Below, piece after piece: positions 53,856 through 62,104 of a DNA stretch of 64,000 nucleotides (position 1 is its first letter; each line of letters begins with the position of its first letter). Made by a program: the position numbers and the translations under genes. The DNA is from Culicoidibacter larvae (lineage in GTDB: Bacteria; Bacillota_I; Bacilli_A; Culicoidibacterales; Culicoidibacteraceae): positions 1-64,000 of the forward strand of contig NZ_VBWP01000001.1 of the NCBI RefSeq assembly GCF_005771635.1. Direction: 5' to 3'. Below the pieces are notes generated by a model. That model had not been told where the DNA came from, made no database searches, and saw only the letters and a program-made list of their open reading frames with translations.

Positions 53856-53884
53856 ATTATACGCCTCTTATTTTCTATTTACAA
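53856..53884 (-). promoter_or_regulatory. Promoter of the atp operon
   Basis: On the minus strand TTGTAA, exactly 17 bases, TATAAT, about 50 bases before atpI. Confidence 0.75.
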
Positions 53885-53947
53885 CCGTTTTAATCGCTTT
53901 TTGCGCAAATAACTGAAAATAGACGTTTTTCCGCGTAAAATATACAA

Positions 53948-53978
53948 AAAGAGCCATTGTGACTGACTCCTCCGATTA
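53948..53978 (-). terminator. Weak terminator candidate before the atp promoter
   Basis: On the minus strand GAGTC...GGCTC forms a short stem followed by TTTTTG. It would separate ksgA from the atp operon, but the stem is poor. Confidence 0.35.
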
Positions 53979-54053
53979 CTTATTATATGAACTTTTCATT
54001 ATAATTATAACATGCCTCAATATTAATTCAACTCAATTTATAATTGATAACAC

Positions 54054-54917
54054 TTACAATCTATTAAATAGTGAAAAAAGATTAACAAATTGGGCAATGC
54101 TTAGATTTTCAGCACGAATATTAGGATTAATTTCCGCTTTTGTTAAAACTTCATAAACTTGCTCTTTACCACCAAATAATTCACTCCAGTTATTCGCCAA
54201 AGTCTTCCGTCGTTGTTTGAAAGCAGCCTGAACAAATTGCTCAAACACCTTCATCTCACCAACATCATAACGCGGCTTCTCCAAAAGTCGCAACCGCAAA
54301 ACTGCCGAGTCAACATTCGGCTGTGGCATAAACACTGTCCGCGGCACGGTAAGCGCAATATCCACATCCGCCAGCATCTGCACAAAAATCGCCAGCGAAC
54401 CATACTCTTTGCTGCCCTCACTCGATTGTAAGCGTAAAGCTACTTCCTTTTGCATCATAACTACGATTGACGTCAGACCAAGGTCAGCCGTCAATAAAAA
54501 ATTAAGAATCGGTGTGGTAATATAATATGGTAAATTAGCAACCACATGAATCCGATCACAATCGGCAAATTCAGAATCAATAACCTGCTTTACATCAGCT
54601 GTCAAAATATCTTCAAAAACCACTGACACATTACGAAAATCAGCCAGCGTCTCATCCAACAAAGGCACAAGCGTCTTATCCACCTCAAAAGCAACAACTT
54701 TTTTTGCTGCCGTCGCTAAATGCTGTGTCAACGCACCAATACCCGGGCCAATCTCAATAACGCCATCGTTAGGACCAATCTCAGCAGAAACCACAATCTT
54801 ATTTAAAACATTATTATCAATCAAAAAATTCTGACCAAACTTCTTTTTGAAGTTAAACCCATACTTATTCAGGAGCTCTTTAGTACGCTTAGGCGTAGCA
54901 ATATATTCAACACTCAT
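54054..54917 (-). CDS. rsmA: 16S rRNA dimethyladenosine transferase (KsgA/RsmA)
   Basis: A 287-residue methyltransferase that dimethylates A1518 and A1519 of 16S rRNA late in 30S assembly. SAM-binding IEIGPGIGALTQHLA, catalytic NLPYYITTPI, and the C-terminal KQRRKTLANN region are all present, preceded by KKFGQNFLIDNNVL. It overlaps rnmV by 4 bases, the usual rnmV-ksgA arrangement of Bacillota. Confidence 0.95.
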   Translation of the reverse strand: MSVEYIATPKRTKELLNKYGFNFKKKFGQNFLIDNNVLNKIVVSAEIGPNDGVIEIGPGIGALTQHLATAAKKVVAFEVDKTLVPLLDETLADFRNVSVVFEDILTADVKQVIDSEFADCDRIHVVANLPYYITTPILNFLLTADLGLTSIVVMMQKEVALRLQSSEGSKEYGSLAIFVQMLADVDIALTVPRTVFMPQPNVDSAVLRLRLLEKPRYDVGEMKVFEQFVQAAFKQRRKTLANNWSELFGGKEQVYEVLTKAEINPNIRAENLSIAQFVNLFSLFNRL

Positions 54918-55456
54918 TCATTCCACTCCTTTAACACATCTGCAACCGCATCTTCACTCACGCCAAACATATTCAAGCGCTTAAAACACTGCTTAGCATT
55001 CACTTCGCCGAGATGTAATCGCTCCGCCACAAAACGGCGTCGCTGTTTGTTGCCAACCAAACCAAAATCAATCATCGCCTGCCATGAAAAAGTCTCCACC
55101 GCCGCCTGTGCTGTCTGCACATGGCCGAGCGCATGCTGCAACGCAGCGGCGCTCGCGGCCTCGACGCCGATTTTACCGCGATGATCGTGAGCATCATCGC
55201 GCAGCACGAAGGCGTGCTCGATCTCAGGCAGCGCCTGACTGAGTTTGGTGCGAATTTTTTCACCGGCGTAGTCAGGGTCAGTCAGCACAATAACACGGCG
55301 TTCTTTTTGAACTTGGCGAATGGTTTCAATGGTTGCGTTAGTTAAAGCTGACCCATTGGTTTCAATTGTATCTACATCAAAAAAGGTTCGCAAGCGAATG
55401 GTATCATCGCGACCTTCTACAACTATTACTGCATCAATTCTTGGTTTTTGTTTCAT
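54914..55456 (-). CDS. rnmV: Ribonuclease M5 (5S rRNA maturation)
   Basis: A 180-residue TOPRIM-domain nuclease that trims 5S rRNA precursor. TOPRIM motifs are AVIVVEGRDDTIRLRTFF (catalytic Glu) and VIVLTDPDYAGEKIRTKL (DxD type). The C-terminal RNA-binding part has DFGLVGNKQRRRFVAERLHLGEVNAKQCFKRLN (positions about 130-162), which is characteristic. Start after GAGGCG. Confidence 0.95.
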   Translation of the reverse strand: MKQKPRIDAVIVVEGRDDTIRLRTFFDVDTIETNGSALTNATIETIRQVQKERRVIVLTDPDYAGEKIRTKLSQALPEIEHAFVLRDDAHDHRGKIGVEAASAAALQHALGHVQTAQAAVETFSWQAMIDFGLVGNKQRRRFVAERLHLGEVNAKQCFKRLNMFGVSEDAVADVLKEWNE

Positions 55457-55513
55457 AACGCCTCACATTTCTTTTCTATTATACCAGTCAAAGTGTGGTT
55501 GCGTCTACAATAG

Positions 55514-55543
55514 AAAAAAGCAAGTTTTTAAACTTGCTTTTTT
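55514..55543 (-). terminator. Terminator of the 184-residue hypothetical gene
   Basis: AAAAGCAAGTTT pairs with AAACTTGCTTTT, with T-runs on both strands. Confidence 0.85.
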
Positions 55544-55562
55544 CCCGGGATTTCCCCAAAAA

Positions 55563-56117
55563 TTATTTTGCTGTTTTAATTAATTCTTTTAGCGCTTCTA
55601 CAAGCGGTGCATTATTGTATGGATAGTTTGTTCCCTCAGGCATATAACTGCCAATCAGAAAACGCAACTGTAATTCATCAGTCTTTAAATTGAAGCGCTC
55701 TCGATCATAACGGTCGCGACGATTATGCGCAAGGCTTCTGCCAACACCGCCGAAGAAACCCATTACTTCATCAACTGCTTTTGATTCTTTTGAAAATTGA
55801 TAGGCACCTTTTTCAAGAATATGCTTATCAAGAATTTCATCGTTGTTAATTGCAAGTACGACTAATTGCTGAGTTTTGTTGTTGACACCAATAATATAAT
55901 CAGAGCTCTCTACCATAGCAACATTCAGAAAAATCTTTGCTGCAGCATTTCCGGCTCCACCGCTTTCGATTTCAATTTGACCAACACCAACAACATAATC
56001 TTGTGCGTCTTCAACATGCTCGTTGAACAACCGAACAACAGTTTCATTAATATGATTTGTTGCCTCAGCTTGATCTTGAGCCATTTGAGTAAATTTTTCA
56101 CCAATTTTCTTAAACAT
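55563..56117 (-). CDS. Hypothetical cytoplasmic protein
   Basis: About 184 residues, not recognised. The N-terminus is helical (FKKIGEKFTQMAQDQAEATNHINETVVRLF). The middle is beta-rich (YVVGVGQIEIESG, AKIFLNVAMVESSDYIIGVNNKTQQLVVLAINNDEIL region), with a flexible basic part (HNRRDRYDRERF) and a C-terminal helix. No signal peptide or membrane segment. The ATG was chosen over an upstream GTG that overlaps the AAGGG site. It has its own terminator and lies between rnmV and a murein hydrolase gene. Confidence 0.7.
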   Translation of the reverse strand: MFKKIGEKFTQMAQDQAEATNHINETVVRLFNEHVEDAQDYVVGVGQIEIESGGAGNAAAKIFLNVAMVESSDYIIGVNNKTQQLVVLAINNDEILDKHILEKGAYQFSKESKAVDEVMGFFGGVGRSLAHNRRDRYDRERFNLKTDELQLRFLIGSYMPEGTNYPYNNAPLVEALKELIKTAK

Positions 56118-56197
56118 ATCTAAAAACACCCTTTACCTACGATTTGTAGTTAAATAATATCATAGCCTCCGGAAATTTGCAACACTGTTTTGAAAAT

Positions 56198-56230
56198 AAA
56201 AAAAGCACCATTTAAAAAATGGTGCTTTTT
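56198..56230 (-). terminator. Terminator of M23 gene 2
   Basis: AAAAGCACCATTT pairs with AAATGGTGCTTTT, with T-runs on both strands. Confidence 0.88.
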
Positions 56231-56233
56231 GCC

Positions 56234-57412
56234 CTACCATCGATTTCCAGGGTAGGAAATAACTTCCTTAGTATTAATAACATAGTTCAACCGTTGATAA
56301 CGGCTAGCTGGAAAATAATTAATGCCACGTAAGATTTCGAGATGTAAATGTGGTCCGGTTGAGAACCCAGTACTTCCCATCGCACCGATTGCTGAGCCTT
56401 GCGACACAACTTGCCCCGGTGAAACATAAACTGAACTTAAGTGTCCATACATAACCGCATAATCAACATTATTTTTATTATAAATCATAACTACATAATT
56501 ACCATACCCACTGGTACATCCACCACAACCAGTAACTGTTTCGGCTACAACTCCGGTTCCAATTGAATAAATCTCACTACCATAATTCCAGGCGATATCA
56601 GTACCTAAGTGATCACTGCTAAAGCCATAATCAGGATCTAAATATCCCGCAGTAATGATACCATTTGCAGTTGGTAAACCAAATGCACCTGAAGTTGGCG
56701 GCACCTTTCCAGAAATGTTTGCCAACTGTTGCGCGCTAGTATCTTCAGCAAGTGCTAATTCTTCTTCCAATGCTTCCGAAGCATGAATCTTTTCAATAAG
56801 TGCAATTTGAAGTTGGTCCTGCTCATCTTTTTGTGACTGTAAGTCATCGCGAACAGCAATCAATTCATTTTGCTTCGTCACTTGCTCATCTTGCGATTTA
56901 ACAATCTCATCTTTTTGTTCACGGATTTGATGAATCAAATCTTTATCCGCTTGAGTGATTTGAGTTATCGCCTCACTTCGCGAAACCATATCGGCAAGCG
57001 AACTGGCATTTAAAATAAAATCAATGTAAACATTTCCTTTATTTTGTAGCTGCATCGCTTCCATCCGCCCCATAACGAGTTCATTCTTTGCATCAATACT
57101 TGCCTGCAACTCATCAATCTTAGTTTGCAAAGCTACAATTGTTGCTTCAATAACGGAAATTTGCGCTTCAGTTTGCGTAATACTATCATTCAAGGTACTA
57201 ATCTTAGAAATAATTCCTTCGTAATCATCTTTATAACCGGCCAGTTTACTTTGATTCGCTTCCCGCTCTTCACGGATACGATCATACTCCGCCTGACACT
57301 CTTCAACAGTATCGCAGGCCTGAACCGGTTCAGGCTTTACATATGACATAACTCCCACAACAGCTACAAGCAATGCAGCAGAAAGAATAATCTTAAAAGT
57401 TTTTGATTTCAA
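56234..57412 (-). CDS. Secreted coiled-coil murein hydrolase, M23 domain (paralogue 2)
   Basis: About 392 residues, exported. A signal peptide (IILSAALLVAVVGVMSYV, cleavage after VQA) leads into CDTVEECQAEYDRIREERE and a coiled coil up to about residue 245, as in PcsB/CwlO/EnvC. The C-terminal LytM/M23 domain has DHLGTDIAW (zinc His and Asp), MYGHLSSVYVSPGQ and HLHLE. The zinc ligands look complete, so it is likely active or an activator under coiled-coil control, perhaps by FtsEX. The start is TTG after GAGGTG. It has its own terminator. Confidence 0.88.
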   Translation of the reverse strand: MKSKTFKIILSAALLVAVVGVMSYVKPEPVQACDTVEECQAEYDRIREEREANQSKLAGYKDDYEGIISKISTLNDSITQTEAQISVIEATIVALQTKIDELQASIDAKNELVMGRMEAMQLQNKGNVYIDFILNASSLADMVSRSEAITQITQADKDLIHQIREQKDEIVKSQDEQVTKQNELIAVRDDLQSQKDEQDQLQIALIEKIHASEALEEELALAEDTSAQQLANISGKVPPTSGAFGLPTANGIITAGYLDPDYGFSSDHLGTDIAWNYGSEIYSIGTGVVAETVTGCGGCTSGYGNYVVMIYNKNNVDYAVMYGHLSSVYVSPGQVVSQGSAIGAMGSTGFSTGPHLHLEILRGINYFPASRYQRLNYVINTKEVISYPGNRW

Positions 57413-57513
57413 CAGTATCACCTCGATAATTAATTCATTAACAGTATAACATTTTTCAATGATTTTTCAAAAAAAACGAAAAAGTGCAATAATTATTTTT
57501 GGGGAAAAGAAAG

Positions 57514-57543
57514 AAAAAAGCGCTCGGCCCGAGCGCTTTTTTC
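57514..57543 (-). terminator. Terminator of M23 gene 1
   Basis: AAAGCGCTCGG pairs with CCGAGCGCTTT, with T-run on both strands. Confidence 0.9.
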
Positions 57544-57552
57544 ATAACTATT

Positions 57553-58866
57553 TTACCAGCTACTGCTCCATTCAGAGCCGCCATTTGGATATGGAATGAT
57601 TCTCACCGAATCGACCGAATGCGCACGCCGGGTTGCCTTTGAACCAGGCATATAATTAATATCCACTAATACTTCAAAATGAAGGTGGGTTCCATAACTA
57701 TCACCAGTATTGCCCATATAACCAATCGACTGGCCGGCGCTAACCGTTTGCCATTCGCTTACATATATTGATTGCAAATGGGCATACACAGTTACATAGT
57801 CTCTACCATTGATACGATGGCTAATAGCAATAACATTCCCGAAACCACCATTACAACTGCGGTTACCTTCGTAACAACCGCCAGCAGTATACACAACAAT
57901 ACCGGTTGCAGCTGCCAGCACGTTAGTGCCACCATACTTACCAATATCAGTTCCGATATGGTCGTAGTAGCAGCCATATGAACAAGTTACTGTACCCGAA
58001 GCAGTCGGCAGTACCCAGCCGCTTCCCGATGGAACACCGCTGCCACCGCCGCCACTTTCGTTGCCGCCGCCGTTCTCTTCACCGCCACCGCCATTATTAT
58101 TGTTGTTATTATTTTTTTCCTCTTCTTCTTGTTGCTTACGCAGTTCTTCCAACTTGTCAATTTGCGCTTGAACCTCACCTTGCGAGAGCTCAAGATCAGA
58201 GGCTGACGATTGTGCAGCAGCAATTTTCGCCTTAAAGTCAGCTTGAAGTTGTTGCTGTTCAGCAATTAAAGTTTCTGTCTCTGTTTTTTTACTCTCTTGT
58301 TGTTTCCGTTGCTCAGCCTGTTGTTCCTGGAAAGCAACAACTTGTGCTTTTTCAGCACTGATTTGACTAATTAAATCTTTATCATATGAAGTGATTGATT
58401 CAACCGCATCAGCGCGTCGAATTAAATCAGTTAATGATTCTGAGTTAATAAGAAAGTCTAAGTACTGATTCCCTTTTATAGCCAATTGCATTCTCTCCAT
58501 CCGGTTACGGATTTCTTCATGCTTTTTAGTTATACTTTCTTCAAGTGTTTTTATTTCACCGTCAATAGCAGAAATTGAGTTATCCAATGCCGTAATCTGG
58601 CTATCAATAAGATCGCGTTCTTCCTGTAAACCAAATATTTTATTTTGAATACCATCAGTAGTATCTTCATAACCGCTTATCTCGGCTTGCTTTTTTTCAC
58701 GTTCTTCTTCAAGTCGTTTAATTTCAGCATTACACTCTTCTGTTGTACCACAGGCACCATCGACCGTGCTTACCCCAGAAAGATTAAATGGTGTAAAATT
58801 GATATAGGCGCTTAATAGTAGAATAGCGGCTAAACTAAACCCCACTTTTTTCAGCGTTTTATTCAT
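57553..58866 (-). CDS. Secreted coiled-coil murein hydrolase, M23 domain (paralogue 1)
   Basis: About 437 residues. A signal peptide (KVGFSLAAILLLSAYINFT) is followed by a CGTTEECNAEIKRLEEER start of a long coiled coil (to residue about 245), then an unusual Glu, Asn and Gly-rich linker (EEEEKNNNNNNNGGGG and on). The C-terminal M23 domain has YDHIGTDIGKYGG, VYAHLQSIYV and THLHFEVL, so the zinc site is complete. It shares layout and the CxxxxEC element with its neighbour, so the two are paralogues. The start MNKTLKKVG follows AGGAG at 8 bases. Confidence 0.88.
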   Translation of the reverse strand: MNKTLKKVGFSLAAILLLSAYINFTPFNLSGVSTVDGACGTTEECNAEIKRLEEEREKKQAEISGYEDTTDGIQNKIFGLQEERDLIDSQITALDNSISAIDGEIKTLEESITKKHEEIRNRMERMQLAIKGNQYLDFLINSESLTDLIRRADAVESITSYDKDLISQISAEKAQVVAFQEQQAEQRKQQESKKTETETLIAEQQQLQADFKAKIAAAQSSASDLELSQGEVQAQIDKLEELRKQQEEEEKNNNNNNNGGGGEENGGGNESGGGGSGVPSGSGWVLPTASGTVTCSYGCYYDHIGTDIGKYGGTNVLAAATGIVVYTAGGCYEGNRSCNGGFGNVIAISHRINGRDYVTVYAHLQSIYVSEWQTVSAGQSIGYMGNTGDSYGTHLHFEVLVDINYMPGSKATRRAHSVDSVRIIPYPNGGSEWSSSW

Positions 58867-58930
58867 TACTCTCGCTCCTAACTTTTTCTCTTTTTTGGTA
58901 TTCATAGTATAACAATTTTTACTTACTATT

Positions 58931-59701
58931 TCAAATCACAAATAAACGACAAGCATTTTCATAAGTCGCCTGAACAACTTCTTCGTAAGAAATACCGCGT
59001 AGTTTTGCAATCTCTTCCGCCACATAATGAACATATCCCGGCTCGTTGCGTTTCCCGCGATATGGCACCGGCGTCAAATACGGTGAATCAGTTTCAATTA
59101 ATAAGCGATCAAGTGGCACACTAACCGCAACCTCATGCGGTACACGTGCTTTTTTGAAAGTAACCACACCACTTAAGGAGATATAAAAACCAAGCTTAAT
59201 AAACCGTTCAGCCATTTCCGGACTTGAAGAATAACTATGCATGATGCCACGTAAGTTGGGCTCATCTTTGTATTCTGCCAATATATCATAGACATCCTGA
59301 TGAGCGTCACGATCGTGAATAACAATTGGTTTATCTAATGCCAAAGCCATCTCAATCTGTTGGCGGAATAACGCCTGTTGTTCCACTTTAGGGGATTTGT
59401 CCCAATGATAATCAAGGCCAATCTCGCCAATCGCTACAACCTTAGGGTTGGCTGCCGCGGTTTTCCGAATCATTTCTAAATCTTCCGGTGTGCAATCAAT
59501 CGTATCAACTGGATGCCAGCCAATAATAGCATAAATCCAATCATACTTTTCCGCAAACCATAAAGCGCGCGCAATCGTTTCCTTATCAAACCCAACTACT
59601 GCCAGTTTCTTCACACCAATTTCCTGTGCCCGCTCCAAAACCGCCTCGTAATCCTCAGCAAAATCTTCAGTATTAATATGACAATGCGTATCAAATAACA
59701 T
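58931..59701 (-). CDS. tatD: TatD-family metal-dependent deoxyribonuclease
   Basis: A 256-residue TIM-barrel hydrolase. Metal ligands are in FDTHCHIN, GEIGLDYHWDKSP, VIHDRDAH and MHSYSSS. RLLIETDSPYLTPVPYRGKRNEP is the C-terminal signature. The family acts on DNA ends in repair and quality control. The start was moved 26 codons inward to the ATG after AGGAGG. In many Bacillota tatD is directly followed by rnmV and ksgA; here two murein hydrolase genes and a hypothetical gene lie in between. Confidence 0.93.
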   Translation of the reverse strand: MLFDTHCHINTEDFAEDYEAVLERAQEIGVKKLAVVGFDKETIARALWFAEKYDWIYAIIGWHPVDTIDCTPEDLEMIRKTAAANPKVVAIGEIGLDYHWDKSPKVEQQALFRQQIEMALALDKPIVIHDRDAHQDVYDILAEYKDEPNLRGIMHSYSSSPEMAERFIKLGFYISLSGVVTFKKARVPHEVAVSVPLDRLLIETDSPYLTPVPYRGKRNEPGYVHYVAEEIAKLRGISYEEVVQATYENACRLFVI

Positions 59702-59750
59702 AATTATTCCTCCTGTACGTTCAAAACTATTATACCATTTTTTTCTTTTT

Positions 59751-59793
59751 GGTGAGAAAGAAAGAAACCAGCAAAGCAAAGCTTAACTGGTTT
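59751..59793 (-). terminator. Terminator of the LtaS-like gene
   Basis: GAAACCAG pairs with CTGGTTTC around a 15-base loop and is followed by TTTCTTTC on the minus strand. Confidence 0.75.
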
Positions 59794-59800
59794 CCAATGA

Positions 59801-61300
59801 TTATTCATATTTGGTTTTGCTATATAAAAATGTTTCAAAGAAATATGGTGATTTTTTAGCCAACTCGGCATTTACAAAATCTGTGCCAAATTTTTCGTAT
59901 AAAGTCTGTTGCCCTGAAAAAAGATCAGTCCCCAGACCTAAACGATTTCCTTTAATATCCACATTCATAGCTGAAAGCACAGTTGGAAATACATCCATTG
60001 AATTGAACAATCTATCTTTATTTTTAACCCCAGCAACTTTAGTTTGGTCAAGATTGAGATAGGCATTAAAAGTCCGGCGCTCATAATTTGGATCAAGGGT
60101 TTTAAAATATTCTTGTTCCATACTCAAATGGTCGCCATGAAGCACAATAACGGTATCTTCATAGTAAGGTTGCTGTTTCAAATAGTTAATAAACTCGCCA
60201 ACCATACTGTCAACGCATGAGATTGAATTTTCATATGGTTCAGTACGATCTTTGGGACATGCTTCGTCAGTGTAACCATCGGGGAAGTGCGAATCATCAG
60301 CTTCAATAACCATAGCAAACGGTTGATCTTGTTGTGTAATCGCTTCAAGCTTCTCACGAGAAAATTCAAAGAGTTTGCGGTCTTCAAACCCCCACCACAC
60401 AAGATACTCTTGAGGAATTTTCCCTTCGTCTTTGGCAACTTTAACATCTAAAATTTCAAAATCACCATGGGTTTGATAGAAATTGTTCACGCCGGCAAAG
60501 GTGCCATCAGCGCCAACAAGAAACTGCAGATTGTAACCTTCTTGTTTAAGAATATCTCCCAAGGTAATTGCTCCGGTAGCAAATTCATACTTGGTTCCAT
60601 AATCATTTCCCTTAACCGGAACTTTAAATGGCAATCCCGATTGCTGAGCAAACATGCCGGCAATTGAATAACCGGTTTCCGGCGCTTGGATACCGCCGCC
60701 CATTAACTCGCCGCCAGAAAAACTGACAGCACCGGGTTCATTAATTAACGCCGTTAAATTTGGCATTAAATTAATATCTACAGCTCCGCCCAATTCTTTA
60801 GAAAAATAAGTCGCCTCAAATGATTCAAGATAAATATAAATCAAATTCTTCTTTTGTTTAGGAAATGTGATAATATCCGAACTTGGTTTTACATAATTAT
60901 CTTCAAAAAAAGTTGTCGTTTCAGCGAAAAAATATGTAGCAATTTTTAAATTTGCATTCATATAAAAAAGACTTGAGAATAAAAGTGCGCCAGTTATTAG
61001 CAAGATTGACAGTTTTTTAACTGACGACTTCAACTTTACTTTTTTTAAAATTAAATAGTAAATAAAAACAACTATCAATGTAACTAGAAGAATAACTCCT
61101 ATTGCCATTGCTATTTGAATATAAAAAGATGTTGGTGTCCCTGCAGTAGGTGCAGTAATACTAAAAAAGTATTGTTCAAAACTGACATCACCAAAATTAT
61201 ATACCATCCATGTTGTAAAGCCGACCACGAAAATCGTCACAAAAGTAAGTATTGTAATCAATATTAAAAACAAACGATGCTTGTCTTTATTGTTATTCAT
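59801..61300 (-). CDS. LtaS-like phosphoglycerol transferase (sulfatase fold)
   Basis: A 499-residue membrane enzyme. Three N-terminal helices (ILITILTFVTIFVVGFTTW, IQIAMAIGVILLVTLIVVFIYYLIL, LSILLITGALLFSSLFYM) carry an outside alkaline-phosphatase/sulfatase domain. Catalytic Thr is in QAPETGYSIAGM; metal ligands are in IYLESFEATYF and VLHGDHLSMEQEY. LtaS makes the glycerol-phosphate chain of lipoteichoic acid with five helices; this one has about three, closer to phosphoglycerol transferase I (OpgB). Either role fits the UgtP-like and PgsA genes in the window. Start after AAAGGGTG. Confidence 0.82.
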   Translation of the reverse strand: MNNNKDKHRLFLILITILTFVTIFVVGFTTWMVYNFGDVSFEQYFFSITAPTAGTPTSFYIQIAMAIGVILLVTLIVVFIYYLILKKVKLKSSVKKLSILLITGALLFSSLFYMNANLKIATYFFAETTTFFEDNYVKPSSDIITFPKQKKNLIYIYLESFEATYFSKELGGAVDINLMPNLTALINEPGAVSFSGGELMGGGIQAPETGYSIAGMFAQQSGLPFKVPVKGNDYGTKYEFATGAITLGDILKQEGYNLQFLVGADGTFAGVNNFYQTHGDFEILDVKVAKDEGKIPQEYLVWWGFEDRKLFEFSREKLEAITQQDQPFAMVIEADDSHFPDGYTDEACPKDRTEPYENSISCVDSMVGEFINYLKQQPYYEDTVIVLHGDHLSMEQEYFKTLDPNYERRTFNAYLNLDQTKVAGVKNKDRLFNSMDVFPTVLSAMNVDIKGNRLGLGTDLFSGQQTLYEKFGTDFVNAELAKKSPYFFETFLYSKTKYE

Positions 61301-61465
61301 TGATTCCCACCCTTTCCTATTTTATAACCAAGATTAATTTTAACAGATGTTTATCCTAATATCTAATTAATTTATTTATATGTTTAAGCCAGATTTAAGG
61401 TTCACCATTTATTATTGAGTCATGCCCTTATTTATATAAAAAACTTTGGAGGTGATTGCTATTAA
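61301..61465. other. Intergenic region left of element C
   Basis: AT-rich with no recognised gene. It ends with a strong Shine-Dalgarno sequence (TTGGAGGTGATTGCT) that leads only into a nine-codon frame ending in TGA inside the palindromic element. Confidence 0.5.
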
Positions 61466-61601
61466 CTTACAGACTGTTTGAAAACGCTTGAAATTACAAA
61501 AACTTGGCAAAAATTGTGATTGAGCGTATCTTGACATACGTGATTGAGCAGATTTTATCGAGTTTTATGGAATTGCGGGCGCTTCTCAACAGTCTGTAAA
61601 G
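61466..61601 (+). repeat. Long palindromic intergenic element, family 1, copy C
   Basis: About 136 bases. Outer arms CTTACAGACTGTT and AACAGTCTGTAAAG pair, then TGAAAACGCTTGAAATT pairs with the right arm AATTGCGGGCGCTTCTCA. The middle arm AAAACTTGGC pairs with ATCGAGTTTT. The centre is GAGCGTAT-CTTGAC-ATACGTGA. It shares the core with copies A and B, but its outer and middle stems have different bases that remain paired. It lies between the divergent ltaS-like gene and a small secreted-protein gene. Confidence 0.85.
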
Positions 61602-61657
61602 TTCGATAATAATTCTTCATAGACACCCTATCTCTTTTAACTTTTATAAATATTTTG

Positions 61658-61688
61658 AACCGCCTGGCACTGATGGTGCCAGGCGGTT
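61658..61688. terminator. Strong 13-bp hairpin before the small secreted protein gene
   Basis: AACCGCCTGGCAC pairs perfectly with GTGCCAGGCGGTT around TGATG, followed on the plus strand by CTTACTTTT. No plus-strand gene precedes it except the tiny frame at 61453, so it may end a short RNA that includes element C. Confidence 0.65.
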
Positions 61689-61788
61689 CTTACTTTTCCC
61701 CCAAAAAACTTACGCCTACCTTACAATAGTGTTCCTGTACTGTAAGGCGGTTTCTTTTTATAATTGAAGTAAGGATAGGTGACTGGTT

Positions 61789-62037
61789 ATGAAGAAATTA
61801 TTTGTGGTACTTACAATTGTGTGCTTGAGTTTCACCCTGGCCTTTACCGGTGCAAAGCCAGTGCAGGCGGCGACCGGACTCGGGACGGCGCCGTTAGTGA
61901 GCGCGGTTGATAACAGCAATCGCGATAAGCCAATGCCGCTGATTAATTATGTCATTATTGGCGGTTGTGTAGTTGGCGGTATTTCCGGCATTATCATTTT
62001 GATTGCGACAATCCGCTATTTTAAACATTCTAAGTAA
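61789..62037 (+). CDS. Small secreted or membrane-anchored protein
   Basis: An 82-residue protein. A signal peptide (KKLFVVLTIVCLSFTLAFTGA, cleavage after VQA) is followed by about 30 polar residues, then one membrane helix (YVIIGGCVVGGISGIIILIATI) and a short basic tail (RYFKHSK). This gives a small loop outside and a tail inside, as in some envelope-stress or signalling peptides. It resembles LPXTG-like short proteins in layout but has no LPXTG. It has a GGATAGGTG site, a TATAAT 25 bases upstream, and a strong terminator. Function unknown. Confidence 0.75.
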   Translation: MKKLFVVLTIVCLSFTLAFTGAKPVQAATGLGTAPLVSAVDNSNRDKPMPLINYVIIGGCVVGGISGIIILIATIRYFKHSK

Positions 62038-62042
62038 AAAGG

Positions 62043-62076
62043 AAAAACCGCGAGGGCTAAACCCTCGCGGTTTTTT
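62043..62076. terminator. Bidirectional terminator
   Basis: AAAAACCGCGAGGG pairs with CCCTCGCGGTTTTT around CTAAA. Confidence 0.92.
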
Positions 62077-62104
62077 ATGTCGGGCCAAAGCCCGGCATTT
62101 TCAC

